Below are positions 8,336 through 16,007 of a DNA stretch of 64,000 nt, piece after piece. Under the pieces are notes generated by a model that saw only the letters and a program-made list of their open reading frames with translations, did not search any database and was not told the DNA's origin. This stretch comes from Mycobacterium sp. WUMAC-067 (GTDB taxonomy: Bacteria > Actinomycetota > Actinomycetes > Mycobacteriales > Mycobacteriaceae): positions 62,001 to 126,000 of the forward strand of contig NZ_JAEKMI010000014.1 of NCBI RefSeq assembly GCF_020217485.1, in the 5' to 3' direction. Within the stretch, counting starts at the first letter, position 1; every line of letters starts with the position of its first letter. A program made the translations under genes and the position numbers.

Positions 8336-9522
8336 ACCGTGACGAGTCGACCGAGGTTGCCGCCCATGATCTTTGCCTGGTCATCGACGGACAGGTGCGA
8401 CAGCGCCTCGATGTAGTAGGTCGGCTCCGCCAACCCCTCGGGGTGCGGCCAGTCCGATCCGTAGAGCACCTGATCCACACCGACCAGGTTGACCAGGTCG
8501 TCGATGCCGTCCTCGAAGAACGGGCTGACGTGAATCCGGCTCTTGACCATCTCGACCGGGTCGCTCGGGAACGCCTCCGGGGCCTTGCGGAAGACCTCTG
8601 CCAGGCCGTCCAGCAACGGGGTCATCCACTTCGAACCGGCCTCGACGATCGCGACCTTGAGCTTGGGATGCCGGTAGAGCGCGCCGTGAATCACCCACGA
8701 GCCCACCGAGTCCTGGATCGGCCGCCACTCGTTGAGGATGCCCATCGCGTTGGTCTGGAACGGCAGCATCTCCTGGTCGGCGCCGTCCCACTCTGAGGTG
8801 TACCGGGAGTAGCCGCTGTCGCTCGAGTGCATGCCGACCAGCACGTCGTGCTCGACGACCCGCTCCCAGAACGGGTCGAACTCGGGCACCGCGAACGACC
8901 GCGGGCCGCGGAAGCCGGGGACCGGCGCCGGGCGGACCAGGATGGCGCGGGCACCACGCTTGACCGCCCACTCCAGCTCCTCGATCGCCTTCTCGACGAT
9001 CGGCAAGGTGATGACCGGCGTGGTGAAGATGCGGTTCTGGTAGTTGAAGCCCCAGACCTCGTCCAGCCACTCGTTCAGCGCGTGGACCAGGACGTGGATG
9101 GCGAGCGGGTCGTCACGCAGGCGCTCCTCCAGGAGGCTGGCCAACGTCGGGAACATCAGGGTCTTGTCCAGGCCCAGCTCGTTCATCGTCTCCAGGCGCG
9201 GGCCGGGCTCGAAGAACGCCGGGATCGCGCGCATCGGCTCACCGAACAGCTCGCGCTTGCTCTTGCCGTCCGGGTTGCCGTACTTGAAGTACTCCTCCCA
9301 GGCGCCCGGCCGGGCGACGACCTCGAAGGTCGGATTGGGAATGTAGTTGCTGATCTGGCCGCGGATGGCGATCTTGGTGCGACCGTTGATCTGCACGTAC
9401 TGGACGTAGTCCTTGTACTCCTTGGGCAGGAACTTGGTCAGCGCCTCCGGCGGCTCGTAGAGGTGGTTATCCGCGTCAAAGATCGGGAACGGAACGTCCA
9501 CCTTGTGGGACAACTGGCCCAT
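8332..9522 (-). CDS. Amidohydrolase-2 family metal-dependent hydrolase
   Basis: A 396-residue TIM-barrel protein of the ACMSD/LigJ-like amidohydrolase family. FDADNHLYEP near residue 15 supplies the D-x-D-x-H metal site of strand 1. HGALYRHPKL and YGSDWPHPEG (strand 8 Asp) complete it. Members hydrate, hydrolyse or decarboxylate ring-cleavage products. ATG 9522 has a strong Shine-Dalgarno (AAGGAGG). It is the first gene of a four-gene operon and has a perfect operator 23 bases upstream. Confidence 0.85.
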   Translation of the reverse strand: MGQLSHKVDVPFPIFDADNHLYEPPEALTKFLPKEYKDYVQYVQINGRTKIAIRGQISNYIPNPTFEVVARPGAWEEYFKYGNPDGKSKRELFGEPMRAIPAFFEPGPRLETMNELGLDKTLMFPTLASLLEERLRDDPLAIHVLVHALNEWLDEVWGFNYQNRIFTTPVITLPIVEKAIEELEWAVKRGARAILVRPAPVPGFRGPRSFAVPEFDPFWERVVEHDVLVGMHSSDSGYSRYTSEWDGADQEMLPFQTNAMGILNEWRPIQDSVGSWVIHGALYRHPKLKVAIVEAGSKWMTPLLDGLAEVFRKAPEAFPSDPVEMVKSRIHVSPFFEDGIDDLVNLVGVDQVLYGSDWPHPEGLAEPTYYIEALSHLSVDDQAKIMGGNLGRLVTV

Positions 9523-9544
9523 GGAATCCTCCTTCTTGATTTGT

Positions 9545-9559
9545 GAGAATACTATTCTC
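9545..9559. promoter_or_regulatory. Operator, perfect GAGAAT-N3-ATTCTC palindrome
   Basis: GAGAATACTATTCTC is a 15-bp perfect palindrome 22 bases before the amidohydrolase ATG. On the minus strand it contains TAGTAT, a TAnnnT -10 candidate, so a bound repressor would block transcription start. It is one of a set of related sites (32088, 32265, 39043, 41377, 51695). Confidence 0.65.
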
Positions 9560-9611
9560 TACAGGCGCCCAACCGCAACGTGGGCCTCGCCGAGCCCGCT
9601 TCGGCGCGGTG

Positions 9612-10031
9612 TCAGCACGTCACGACGATTTTGAACGTGGCGGTGGCCGGTTCACTGGGTTTGTCGGTCTTGTAGCCGTTGGCGGTGCCGGTGACGGTGA
9701 ATTTGTCGCCCGTCATGCTCATGTCGGCGTTGCCGTCGCCACCCTGGGAGTACATCCCGCTGAACCCGCCCACGTTCCGGATGCGCACAGACTGGGCCGT
9801 CGCCGGTTGCGCGCTCTCGTCGACGACGACCTTGGCGCCGGTGAATTCGCTGCCGATGTCGATCATCCGAGTCCACTGCACCTGACCGCACTTCACGATG
9901 TGGAAGTTTCGATCGGTCCCGTTCACGGTGACTGATGCCGTGCTGGCGATCTGGGTCGGTGGATGCGACGTGCATGCCCCCAGCAAGGCGACGGCAAGGG
10001 CCGCAGCGGCGGCCACTGTTCGGTTCCGCAC
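9612..10031 (-). CDS. LpqH-family (19-kDa antigen-like) lipoprotein
   Basis: A 139-residue exported lipoprotein. The N-terminus has a short Arg-containing n-region, an Ala/Leu core and the lipobox LLGAC, so it should be lipidated and anchored in the envelope. The mature part has two further cysteines (IVKCGQ and the terminal VVTC) and an ITGKF-type beta-rich pattern as in LpqH. I chose GTG 10031, which lies 7 bases from GGAGG. TTG 10034 is the alternative. It diverges from the enoyl-CoA hydratase operon. Confidence 0.8.
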   Translation of the reverse strand: MRNRTVAAAAALAVALLGACTSHPPTQIASTASVTVNGTDRNFHIVKCGQVQWTRMIDIGSEFTGAKVVVDESAQPATAQSVRIRNVGGFSGMYSQGGDGNADMSMTGDKFTVTGTANGYKTDKPSEPATATFKIVVTC

Positions 10032-10048
10032 CAAGCCACCTCCATCCC

Positions 10049-10072
10049 GCAGGCGAAAATTCTTTTGCCTGC
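10049..10072. promoter_or_regulatory. Near-perfect palindrome in the lipoprotein promoter
   Basis: GCAGGCgAAAA and TTTTgCCTGC form inverted arms around a short centre. It lies about 18 bases upstream of the lipoprotein start and beside a second inverted repeat (10085-10103). It could be an operator, or a hairpin in the leader of the divergent gene. Confidence 0.4.
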
Positions 10073-10084
10073 AGCGATGATGTT

Positions 10085-10103
10085 ATTCTCGCGAAAAGAG
10101 AAT
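10085..10103. promoter_or_regulatory. Everted operator-like repeat ATTCTC-N7-GAGAAT
   Basis: The same two half-sites as the GAGAAT-N3-ATTCTC operator appear here in the opposite arrangement, 35 bases upstream of the enoyl-CoA hydratase ATG at 10139. Whether the same regulator can bind this geometry is unknown. Confidence 0.35.
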
Positions 10104-10138
10104 GCCAATATCGGGTTGCTGTCGAGGAGCGATGACGC

Positions 10139-10894
10139 ATGGTGGACCTGGAGATCGACGACGGGCTGGCGGTGGTCACCATCGACCGCCCGCACGCCCG
10201 CAACGCGATCGGCCTGGACACCATGGACCAGCTGGAGAAGGCGATCGACGCGGCGGCGGGCGCCCAGGCGCTGGTGATCAAGGGCGCCGGAGAGCACGCT
10301 TTCGTCTCCGGTGGTGACCTCAAGGAACTGAGCGCGCTGCGGACCGAAGCCGATGCCGCAGCGATGGCCCGGCGCATGCGGTCGATCTGCGATCAGCTGG
10401 CGGACTTCCCCGCTCCCGTCGTCGCCGCGCTCAACGGTCATGCGTTCGGCGGGGGCGCCGAAGTCGCCGTCGCCGCCGACATCCGCGTGGCCGCCGACGA
10501 CATCAAGATCGCCTTCAACCAGGTGCAGCTCGAGATCATGCCGGCCTGGGGCGGTGCCGAGCGGTTGGCCGCGCTGGTCGGAAAGAGCAAGGCGCTGCTG
10601 CTGGCCGGCTCGGGAATCACGCTGAGCGCGGCGGACGCGGAGCAAATCGGCCTGGTGGACCGCGTGTTACCGCGCGCCGTCTTCGACTCACCCGACGAAG
10701 GGTGGCGTGCTGTGGCACGGTCGCTCGCCCGCCTCCCGGCGACTGAGATAAAGCGCGTAATCCGCGGAGTTTCCCCTGAGGAGGCGATAGCATCCTTTGC
10801 ACGGCTATGGGTTGCCGACCCGCACTGGCAGGCCGCGGAACGGGTCATGACCCGCAACAGCAAACCTCGCCCGGCGGCCGGAGGAGCGTCATGA
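10139..10894 (+). CDS. Enoyl-CoA hydratase/isomerase family protein
   Basis: A 251-residue crotonase-fold protein. The oxyanion-hole segments are FVSGGDLKEL and GHAFGGGAEVAVAADIRVA. The catalytic Glu candidates are in GGGAEV and LEIMPAWGGAERL. It likely hydrates an enoyl-CoA in the cytosol, although crotonase-fold members can also isomerise or cleave C-C bonds. ATG 10139 follows GAGGAGC. The gene overlaps the next (secreted protein) by 4 bases. Confidence 0.85.
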   Translation: MVDLEIDDGLAVVTIDRPHARNAIGLDTMDQLEKAIDAAAGAQALVIKGAGEHAFVSGGDLKELSALRTEADAAAMARRMRSICDQLADFPAPVVAALNGHAFGGGAEVAVAADIRVAADDIKIAFNQVQLEIMPAWGGAERLAALVGKSKALLLAGSGITLSAADAEQIGLVDRVLPRAVFDSPDEGWRAVARSLARLPATEIKRVIRGVSPEEAIASFARLWVADPHWQAAERVMTRNSKPRPAAGGAS

Positions 10895-11331
10895 CCATCA
10901 ATCTGAGGACGGCGATGGGCGTCGGGTCCGTCGTGTCGTCGGCTTCCCTGTTGGTGGCGGCCGGCGTGCTGGCGGGAAGTGGCCAGGCGCATGCCGACGA
11001 GGCCGTCATGCATCACGTCAAGTACACGGTGTCCGCGCAGAATCCGATCTACACCAGCATTTATTACCTGGATCATGAGCCGGCCATTTTCGCCGACTAC
11101 AGCCACAACCCCTACGCGTTCACGCCGCACGTCGACATCGACCTCGCACCGGGCAAGCCGTGGAGTTACGAGCTGGACCTGTCAAAACCCGACGTGTATG
11201 CGATGGTCGTGGCGAGCACGGGTACCGAGCCCGGGGCGCCAAACCTTCACTGCGACTTGGCGGTAGACGGAGCTGTCGTCGTATCCAAGGACGGCCCCAA
11301 AGGCGTGCTCTGCTCGCTGCGGAATTGGTGA
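10891..11331 (+). CDS. Secreted MmpS-like small protein
   Basis: A 146-residue exported protein. Residues 1-38 form a signal peptide (MTINLRTAMG, hydrophobic core, GSGQAHADE with an AxA-type site). The mature part has YTVSAQNPIYTSIYYLDHEP and ends HCDLAVDGAVVVSKDGPKGVLCSL. This resembles the beta-sandwich of MmpS proteins, with two cysteines. ATG 10891 overlaps the hydratase stop. The 3' 85 bases overlap the convergent tetR gene. Confidence 0.7.
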   Translation: MTINLRTAMGVGSVVSSASLLVAAGVLAGSGQAHADEAVMHHVKYTVSAQNPIYTSIYYLDHEPAIFADYSHNPYAFTPHVDIDLAPGKPWSYELDLSKPDVYAMVVASTGTEPGAPNLHCDLAVDGAVVVSKDGPKGVLCSLRNW

Positions 11332-11948
11332 ACCATCCAGGTCTGCGGGATACCTTCGATGGGTCGCGGCTCGCCCTCCAAGCGACGCAGATAACTTTCG
11401 ACCAGCTCCACGGTTTCGGCGTGGCCACCGTCAATGCCCACCGCCTGCTCGAGCACCAGGAACCATGACAGGCTGCTCATCAAGACCGTCCAGACCACGG
11501 GTGGTATGTCTTCTCGGACTTGCCCATAGCGCTCCAGCGCGGCCGTCACCGCCTGGCGCTGGTCCTCGCGGAGGCGCGCAGCGTAGTAGGCAATTTCGGT
11601 ACGCATCTCCTTTCGGTGGTTTGCCAGCGCCATGAATTCCATGGAAATCCGGGTGAATGCGGGATCGGTGCCGAACCGCCACAGCGCCCACAGCGGCTGC
11701 GGCGATTGCAGTAGTCGCGCATGCACTTCGAGCGCTTCCTCGGCGCGGCGGCGGAAGACTTCGAGGAACAACTCCTCCATGGTGCGGAAGTAGTAGTGCA
11801 CGAGCTGAGGCTTCAGCCCCGCCTTGTTCGCGAGGCGACGCGAGGTGACCGCGGCATAGCCCTCTTCGAGCATCAGCTGCTCGGCGGCATCGAGCAGCAA
11901 CGCGCGATTTTTCGCGTCCGGCGCCCCGATCCTGCGGGCAGATGTCAT
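11247..11948 (-). CDS. TetR/AcrR family transcriptional regulator
   Basis: A 233-residue regulator. The N-terminal helix-turn-helix region runs LLLDAAEQLMLEEGYAAVTSRRLANKAGLKPQLVHYYFRTMEELFLEVF (residues 17-65). The C-terminal half is the ligand/dimer domain. I chose ATG 11948 (MTSARRIGAPDAKNR). The longer frame to 12041 would cover the intergenic operator. It diverges from the P450 at 12143 across two palindromes and is the likely local repressor. Its 3' end overlaps the secreted-protein gene by 85 bases. Confidence 0.85.
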   Translation of the reverse strand: MTSARRIGAPDAKNRALLLDAAEQLMLEEGYAAVTSRRLANKAGLKPQLVHYYFRTMEELFLEVFRRRAEEALEVHARLLQSPQPLWALWRFGTDPAFTRISMEFMALANHRKEMRTEIAYYAARLREDQRQAVTAALERYGQVREDIPPVVWTVLMSSLSWFLVLEQAVGIDGGHAETVELVESYLRRLEGEPRPIEGIPQTWMVHQFRSEQSTPLGPSLDTTTAPSTAKSQ

Positions 11949-12040
11949 GTCCCTGCTCCGTACTGTGTGCCATCCCGTGCCGACCACTCGGATCGTATCG
12001 TGGCGCGGCGCCCTCGATCTTGACCCTGACATTACCGCCA

Positions 12041-12060
12041 TGCTAAGCAGGTGCTCAGCA
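12041..12060. promoter_or_regulatory. Candidate TetR operator TGCTnAGCA-N2-TGCTnAGCA
   Basis: TGCTaAGCA and TGCTcAGCA are each palindromic and together form a 20-bp inverted repeat between the divergent tetR and P450 genes. This fits a TetR dimer-of-dimers site. It overlaps the region where both promoters must lie. Confidence 0.55.
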
Positions 12061-12067
12061 CATTTCC

Positions 12068-12079
12068 GATTTCGAAATC
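12068..12079. promoter_or_regulatory. 12-bp perfect palindrome GATTTCGAAATC
   Basis: A perfect 12-bp palindrome, 8 bases from the TGCT/AGCA operator and 64 bases before the P450 start. It may be a second operator or a site for another factor. Confidence 0.4.
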
Positions 12080-12142
12080 ACCGCGGCGGTACCGCTTGCC
12101 GCCGATACCACCGGTAAACCCAGCCCAGGGAGACGCAATCCG

Positions 12143-13438
12143 ATGAGCACCTTCGAGTCGATCGACTTCTTCACCGATCCGTCTCTGGTCCCAGATCCGC
12201 ACCCTTACTTCGACTATCTGCGCAGCCAGAACCCGGTACTGCGGCTGCCGCACTACGGCGTCGTCGCAATCACCGGCTACGAAGAAGCCACCGAGGTCTA
12301 CAAGGACCCGGACACCTTCTCGAACATCGTCGCGCTCGGCGGGCCGTTCCCTCCGCTGCCGTTCACCCCCGAAGGCGAGGACATCAGCGCACAGATCGAC
12401 GAGCACCGCAGTTCGTTCCCGATGTTCGAGCACATGGTCACCATGGATCCGCCGGACCACACCAAGGCCCGGTCGGTCCTGGCCAAGCTGCTGACCCCGA
12501 GCCGGCTCAAGCAGAACGAGGAGTTCATGTGGCGACTCGCCGATCGCCAGCTCGACGAGTTCCTGCACAACGGTGAGTGCGAGTTCATCGCCGAATACTC
12601 AAAGCCGTTCGCCACCTTGGTGATCGCCGACCTGCTCGGCGTCCCGGAGGAAGACCACACGCAGTTCCGCACCGTGCTGGGTGCCGATCGTCCCGGCGCG
12701 CGGGTGGGCGCCCTGGATCACGAGACGGTCGGCATCAACCCGCTGGAATGGCTCGACGACAAGTTCTGTCACTACATCGAGGAGCGGCGACGTGAGCCAC
12801 GCGGCGACGTGCTGACCTTCTTGGCGGAGGCGAAGTACCCGGACGGGTCGACGCCCGAGGTGATCGACGTGGTTCGCTCGGCGACGTTCCTCTTCGCCGC
12901 CGGGCAGGAAACCACCGCCAAGTTGCTCAGCGCCGCCCTGCAGGTGCTCGGCGACCGGCCCGACATCCAGCGGCAGGTGCGCGAGGACCGCAGCCTGATC
13001 CCCGCTTTCATCGAGGAATCGCTGCGGATGGAGAGCCCGGTGAAAAGCGATTCCCGCCTTGCCCGTAAGGCCACGAGCATCGGCGGCGTCGACATCCCCG
13101 CCGGCACCGTGGTGATGATTTTGCCCGGCGCCGCCAATCGCGACCCGCGCCGGTTCGACAACCCGCACGAGTTCGACATCAACCGGAAGAATGTGCGCGA
13201 GCACATGGCGTTCGCCCGCGGCGTGCACTCGTGCCCGGGCGGTCCGCTCGCCCGCGTCGAGGGCCGTGTCTCGATCGAGCGCCTCCTGGATCGGATGTCG
13301 CACATCGAGATTGACGCGGCCCATCACGGACCGAGCGCCGAGCGCCGTTACAGCTACGAGCCGACGTATATCTTGCGGGGTTTGAGCGAGCTGCACCTGA
13401 CGTTCACGACCGCCGATGCGGTCGCACCCGTGGCTTAG
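12143..13438 (+). CDS. Cytochrome P450
   Basis: A 431-residue soluble class I P450. It has the I-helix oxygen-activation motif AGQETTAK, the ExxR pair in EESLRMESP and the heme loop FARGVHSCPGG with proximal Cys at about 364. It needs a ferredoxin and a reductase, but none is adjacent. Its layout (EDLTELIDEHR-like segment, SRLKQNEEFMW) is close to the P450 at 58078-59352, so the two are probably paralogues. ATG 12143 follows GGGAGA. Substrate unknown. Confidence 0.9.
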   Translation: MSTFESIDFFTDPSLVPDPHPYFDYLRSQNPVLRLPHYGVVAITGYEEATEVYKDPDTFSNIVALGGPFPPLPFTPEGEDISAQIDEHRSSFPMFEHMVTMDPPDHTKARSVLAKLLTPSRLKQNEEFMWRLADRQLDEFLHNGECEFIAEYSKPFATLVIADLLGVPEEDHTQFRTVLGADRPGARVGALDHETVGINPLEWLDDKFCHYIEERRREPRGDVLTFLAEAKYPDGSTPEVIDVVRSATFLFAAGQETTAKLLSAALQVLGDRPDIQRQVREDRSLIPAFIEESLRMESPVKSDSRLARKATSIGGVDIPAGTVVMILPGAANRDPRRFDNPHEFDINRKNVREHMAFARGVHSCPGGPLARVEGRVSIERLLDRMSHIEIDAAHHGPSAERRYSYEPTYILRGLSELHLTFTTADAVAPVA

Positions 13439-13726
13439 TCAGACCTGCATGCCGACGAAGTAGCAGCCGAGCAAGACGGCGCCGATCAGCGCCACCCACG
13501 CATCGGTGAGTCGGCACAGTAGGACCGGAGCGCTTCGCACCTCCATGAACTCGCGAAAAATGATGCGCACCTTGATGAGTGCGATCACGATGACGCTCGA
13601 CGTCACCACCGCGCTGGACTTCAGCAGTGCGCCGGCGGAATGATCTATCCAGAGGTAGGCCAGCGTGAGCGCCGAGAGGACGAGCCAGACGATCATCAAC
13701 CGCTTGTTGAACTTGATTCCGATCAC
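13439..13726 (-). CDS. Cytochrome c oxidase subunit IV-like membrane protein (COX4_pro type)
   Basis: A 95-residue membrane protein with three predicted spans (IVWLVLSALTLAYLWI, VVTSSVIVIALIKVRIIF, DAWVALIGAVLLGCYFVG) and the charged KVRIIFREFMEVR loop typical of small bacterial oxidase subunit IV. I chose GTG 13726, which overlaps the subunit III stop by 4 bases (GTGA). The frame to 13762 runs inside subunit III. It is the last gene of a four-gene operon. Confidence 0.75.
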   Translation of the reverse strand: MIGIKFNKRLMIVWLVLSALTLAYLWIDHSAGALLKSSAVVTSSVIVIALIKVRIIFREFMEVRSAPVLLCRLTDAWVALIGAVLLGCYFVGMQV

Positions 13727-14313
13727 CTCACCACGTACAGCAGCGCAAAGATGAGCACCCATAGGAAATCAACGGTGTGCCAATAGGTCGCGCAGGTTTC
13801 GACAAGTTGCTGGGCGTCGTTGGCGCCCCGCGCTTTTCGCGCCGCTCTGCGGATTTGGTAGACGATGACGCCGAGCGCGACGAAGCCGATCAGCAGGTGC
13901 ACGAAGTGGATACCGGTGAGGAAGAAATAGTAGGTGAAGAAGTCGTCGCTGTCGAACCCGTGTCCGATGCCGACCAGACGTGCCCATTCGAACACCTTGA
14001 AGAAGAGGAAGACCGCGGCGAATGCGGCGGTGATGTAGACGTCTTTGAGCGCCGCCCGGTAGGCGCCGGCGCGCGCCGACTGAACGCAGCGCGCCACCGA
14101 CCAGGAGCTCAGCAGCAAGACGAGGGTGTTGAAGACCCCGATCCGCAAATCCAGCTGCGCCTGGGAGTGCAAGAACAGCTCGGGATTGTGGGCACGGTAG
14201 AACAGGTAGAACCCGAAATACGCGGTGAAGACCAGCGTTTCGAACAACACGAACGCCCACATGTCCGGCTGCCCCGGTACGGCGCGTCGGTTCCGATCGG
14301 CGAGGTCCGTCAT
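13723..14313 (-). CDS. Heme-copper oxidase subunit III family protein (CtaE/NorE-like)
   Basis: A 196-residue protein with five membrane spans. It has the subunit III signatures MWAFVLFETLVFTAYF, FFLTGIHFVHLLIG and CATYWHTVDFLWVLIFALLYVV, including the conserved His and Trp positions. The short five-span form is like NorE and short CtaE proteins. ATG 14313 overlaps the upstream gene by 4 bases. No catalytic subunit I or II is encoded nearby, so it may modify another oxidase or assemble with the two novel membrane proteins upstream. Confidence 0.8.
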   Translation of the reverse strand: MTDLADRNRRAVPGQPDMWAFVLFETLVFTAYFGFYLFYRAHNPELFLHSQAQLDLRIGVFNTLVLLLSSWSVARCVQSARAGAYRAALKDVYITAAFAAVFLFFKVFEWARLVGIGHGFDSDDFFTYYFFLTGIHFVHLLIGFVALGVIVYQIRRAARKARGANDAQQLVETCATYWHTVDFLWVLIFALLYVVR

Positions 14314-15125
14314 CGGGTGGCCACCTCTTTGCGGGCGCGGTCGGGCAGCGGCCCGGTGCCGAAGTCTTCGCGCCGGATCATCTGGAACAGCATGACGATG
14401 AACGTGACCTGGTAGATGCCGAACACCACCATGTCCAGCCACCAGGCGATCTGGCCGTTCCAGGCCAAGACGCCCCGCCGAAAGATCCAGCACGGCGCCA
14501 CGACCACCTCGGTCAGCGCGTTGCACAGGTTGAGATAGCCGAACCATTTGGGGAACACGCGATTCTTGTCGAGCAGGATGGCGACCATCCAGATCAGCGA
14601 CCCGATGAGGAACACCCCCATGGTCCCGTCGAAAGACAGGAAGGCGAAGTCGTAGAGCCATCCGAGAGCTTCGGGGTCTCGCTCGGGTCGCAGCGTCCCG
14701 ACGATCAGCGCGATGTTGAGCAGCAGCATGCCGGGTACGGCGCTGAGCGAGTAGATGATCAGATAGCTGTACCCGAACGCGGGGCTGACGGACATGCGCC
14801 GCATCGAATACGCGATCAGGGCGTTGTTGATCGCGATCATGCCGCTGATGGCGAAGATGACGCCGAAGCCAAACGGTATGCCGAGGTGGCGTTCGGAGAA
14901 CCAGTGGGCCTGCGTCGCAAGGTCCCAGGTGGGCTGCGGCGGGGGCTGGACTTGCGCCACGATGAAGAACATCGGGAAGAAGATGTTGTAGAACACGACG
15001 AGCGTCCACCACGCCAACCAGAGTTCGCGCTTGGGGTTGTGCCGTAGATGCCAGGCGAGTCGCTGGCGCAGCGGTCCGGCAGGCGGCGTGACCGGGAAGG
15101 CGGGCGGTGTGATCACCGCGCTCAT
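14310..15125 (-). CDS. Six-span membrane protein, paralogue of the next gene upstream
   Basis: A 271-residue membrane protein, not matched to a named family. Six hydrophobic spans can be drawn, beginning with LWLAWWTLVVFYNIFFPMFF. FGYLNLCNALTEVVVAP and GVLAWNGQIAWW parallel AYFNLAVAAALVPAA and GPLAWDGFLSFW in the 15122-15907 product, so the two are diverged copies. No heme-binding His pair is obvious. It overlaps both neighbours by 4 bases and is therefore part of a tight operon with the oxidase subunit III and IV homologues. Confidence 0.7.
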   Translation of the reverse strand: MSAVITPPAFPVTPPAGPLRQRLAWHLRHNPKRELWLAWWTLVVFYNIFFPMFFIVAQVQPPPQPTWDLATQAHWFSERHLGIPFGFGVIFAISGMIAINNALIAYSMRRMSVSPAFGYSYLIIYSLSAVPGMLLLNIALIVGTLRPERDPEALGWLYDFAFLSFDGTMGVFLIGSLIWMVAILLDKNRVFPKWFGYLNLCNALTEVVVAPCWIFRRGVLAWNGQIAWWLDMVVFGIYQVTFIVMLFQMIRREDFGTGPLPDRARKEVATR

Positions 15126-15907
15126 GCGTCGACCAGTTCCTCTGCGCGCCCGGCGTTTTCGGCGCGCTCCCGGTAGACGGCTTGCCCCAGCACCACGCCC
15201 ATCACGACGATCCAGGCCGCGATCGCAACGTTTTTGACCCAGAAGGACAAGAACCCGTCCCAGGCCAGTGGGCCGGTCAACGACACGCCGACGAAGGCGG
15301 CGGGAACCAGCGCGGCCGCCACCGCCAGGTTGAAGTAAGCCACCCAGCGGCGGAATACCGGACGCGGCTGATCGTCGAAATAGATTGCCAGGGCGAGGAT
15401 TACGCTTTGCCCGATCAGGAACGGGACCAGGATGGTGAAGGTGATCCAGCCCAGATCATTGAGCAGCTGGGTCAGCGCCGGGCTGCGTTCCGGTCGAAAG
15501 GCGGCCAGCAACCAGCAGACGTTGGCGACGAGAAACAGTGTCGGACCGCCGGCCACGCAACCCAACATCGCATACGAGAAGATCGGCGTCCGATGCGCCA
15601 TGCGGCGGATCTGCAGGACGATCAGCGCCAGAATCGGGACGAGGCAGACCCCGAACCAGTTGAACAGGATCATGCTGTAGCGAATCTGCGGGACGTGGGC
15701 CGGATCGCGGTAGAACGCGGCGACCGCATCCGCCGGCATGGAGGGTGACATCGGCGGATTGAAGCCCGGAAACAGGAAGAACGAGGCGATCCATAGGATC
15801 AGCGCCACCGGCAGCGTCCAGAGCAGGATCAGCTCGCCGTCGGTCCGCCGGGGCGCGGTGCGCGCCTGTTGGGCGCCGCTTGCATCGTTTGCGCCGACGT
15901 CGGACAT
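15122..15907 (-). CDS. Six-span membrane protein, first gene of the oxidase-subunit operon
   Basis: A 261-residue membrane protein with a charged 25-residue N-terminal tail and about six spans. It shares the LAW(D/N)G loop and the (Y)xNLxxA span with the following gene. The family is not recognised. ATG 15907 lies about 50 bases from an 18-bp palindrome shared with the divergent tetR gene, so expression is probably repressed by that TetR protein. Confidence 0.7.
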   Translation of the reverse strand: MSDVGANDASGAQQARTAPRRTDGELILLWTLPVALILWIASFFLFPGFNPPMSPSMPADAVAAFYRDPAHVPQIRYSMILFNWFGVCLVPILALIVLQIRRMAHRTPIFSYAMLGCVAGGPTLFLVANVCWLLAAFRPERSPALTQLLNDLGWITFTILVPFLIGQSVILALAIYFDDQPRPVFRRWVAYFNLAVAAALVPAAFVGVSLTGPLAWDGFLSFWVKNVAIAAWIVVMGVVLGQAVYRERAENAGRAEELVDA

Positions 15908-15958
15908 CGGTACTCCTTCCCCGCACGAATCGCCGCCAAAGCTCGGCTAGTGAGCGAA

Positions 15959-15976
15959 GCTAGCCGATCGGCTAGC
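15959..15976. promoter_or_regulatory. 18-bp perfect palindrome, TetR operator
   Basis: GCTAGCCGATCGGCTAGC is a perfect palindrome in the 100-base gap between the divergent membrane-protein operon and tetR. A partial extra copy (CGGCTAG, 15944-15950) lies beside it. Its position fits autoregulation and control of the operon by the TetR protein. Confidence 0.7.
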
Positions 15977-15995
15977 CTCGGTCAATAGCGTGGTC

Positions 15996-16001
15996 TAGTC
16001 T
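15996..16001 (+). promoter_or_regulatory. Candidate -10 element of tetR (leaderless)
   Basis: TAGTCT (TAnnnT) ends 6 bases before GTG 16008 and there is no Shine-Dalgarno sequence. This suggests a leaderless tetR transcript. The 18-bp palindrome would cover its -35 region. Confidence 0.4.
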
Positions 16002-16007
16002 CGGTGC

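Noticed and set aside
13723..15012. 429-residue open frame joining two membrane genes
   Set aside because: Only its last 196 residues are real subunit III. The Arg/His-rich front is an out-of-frame reading of 14310-15125.
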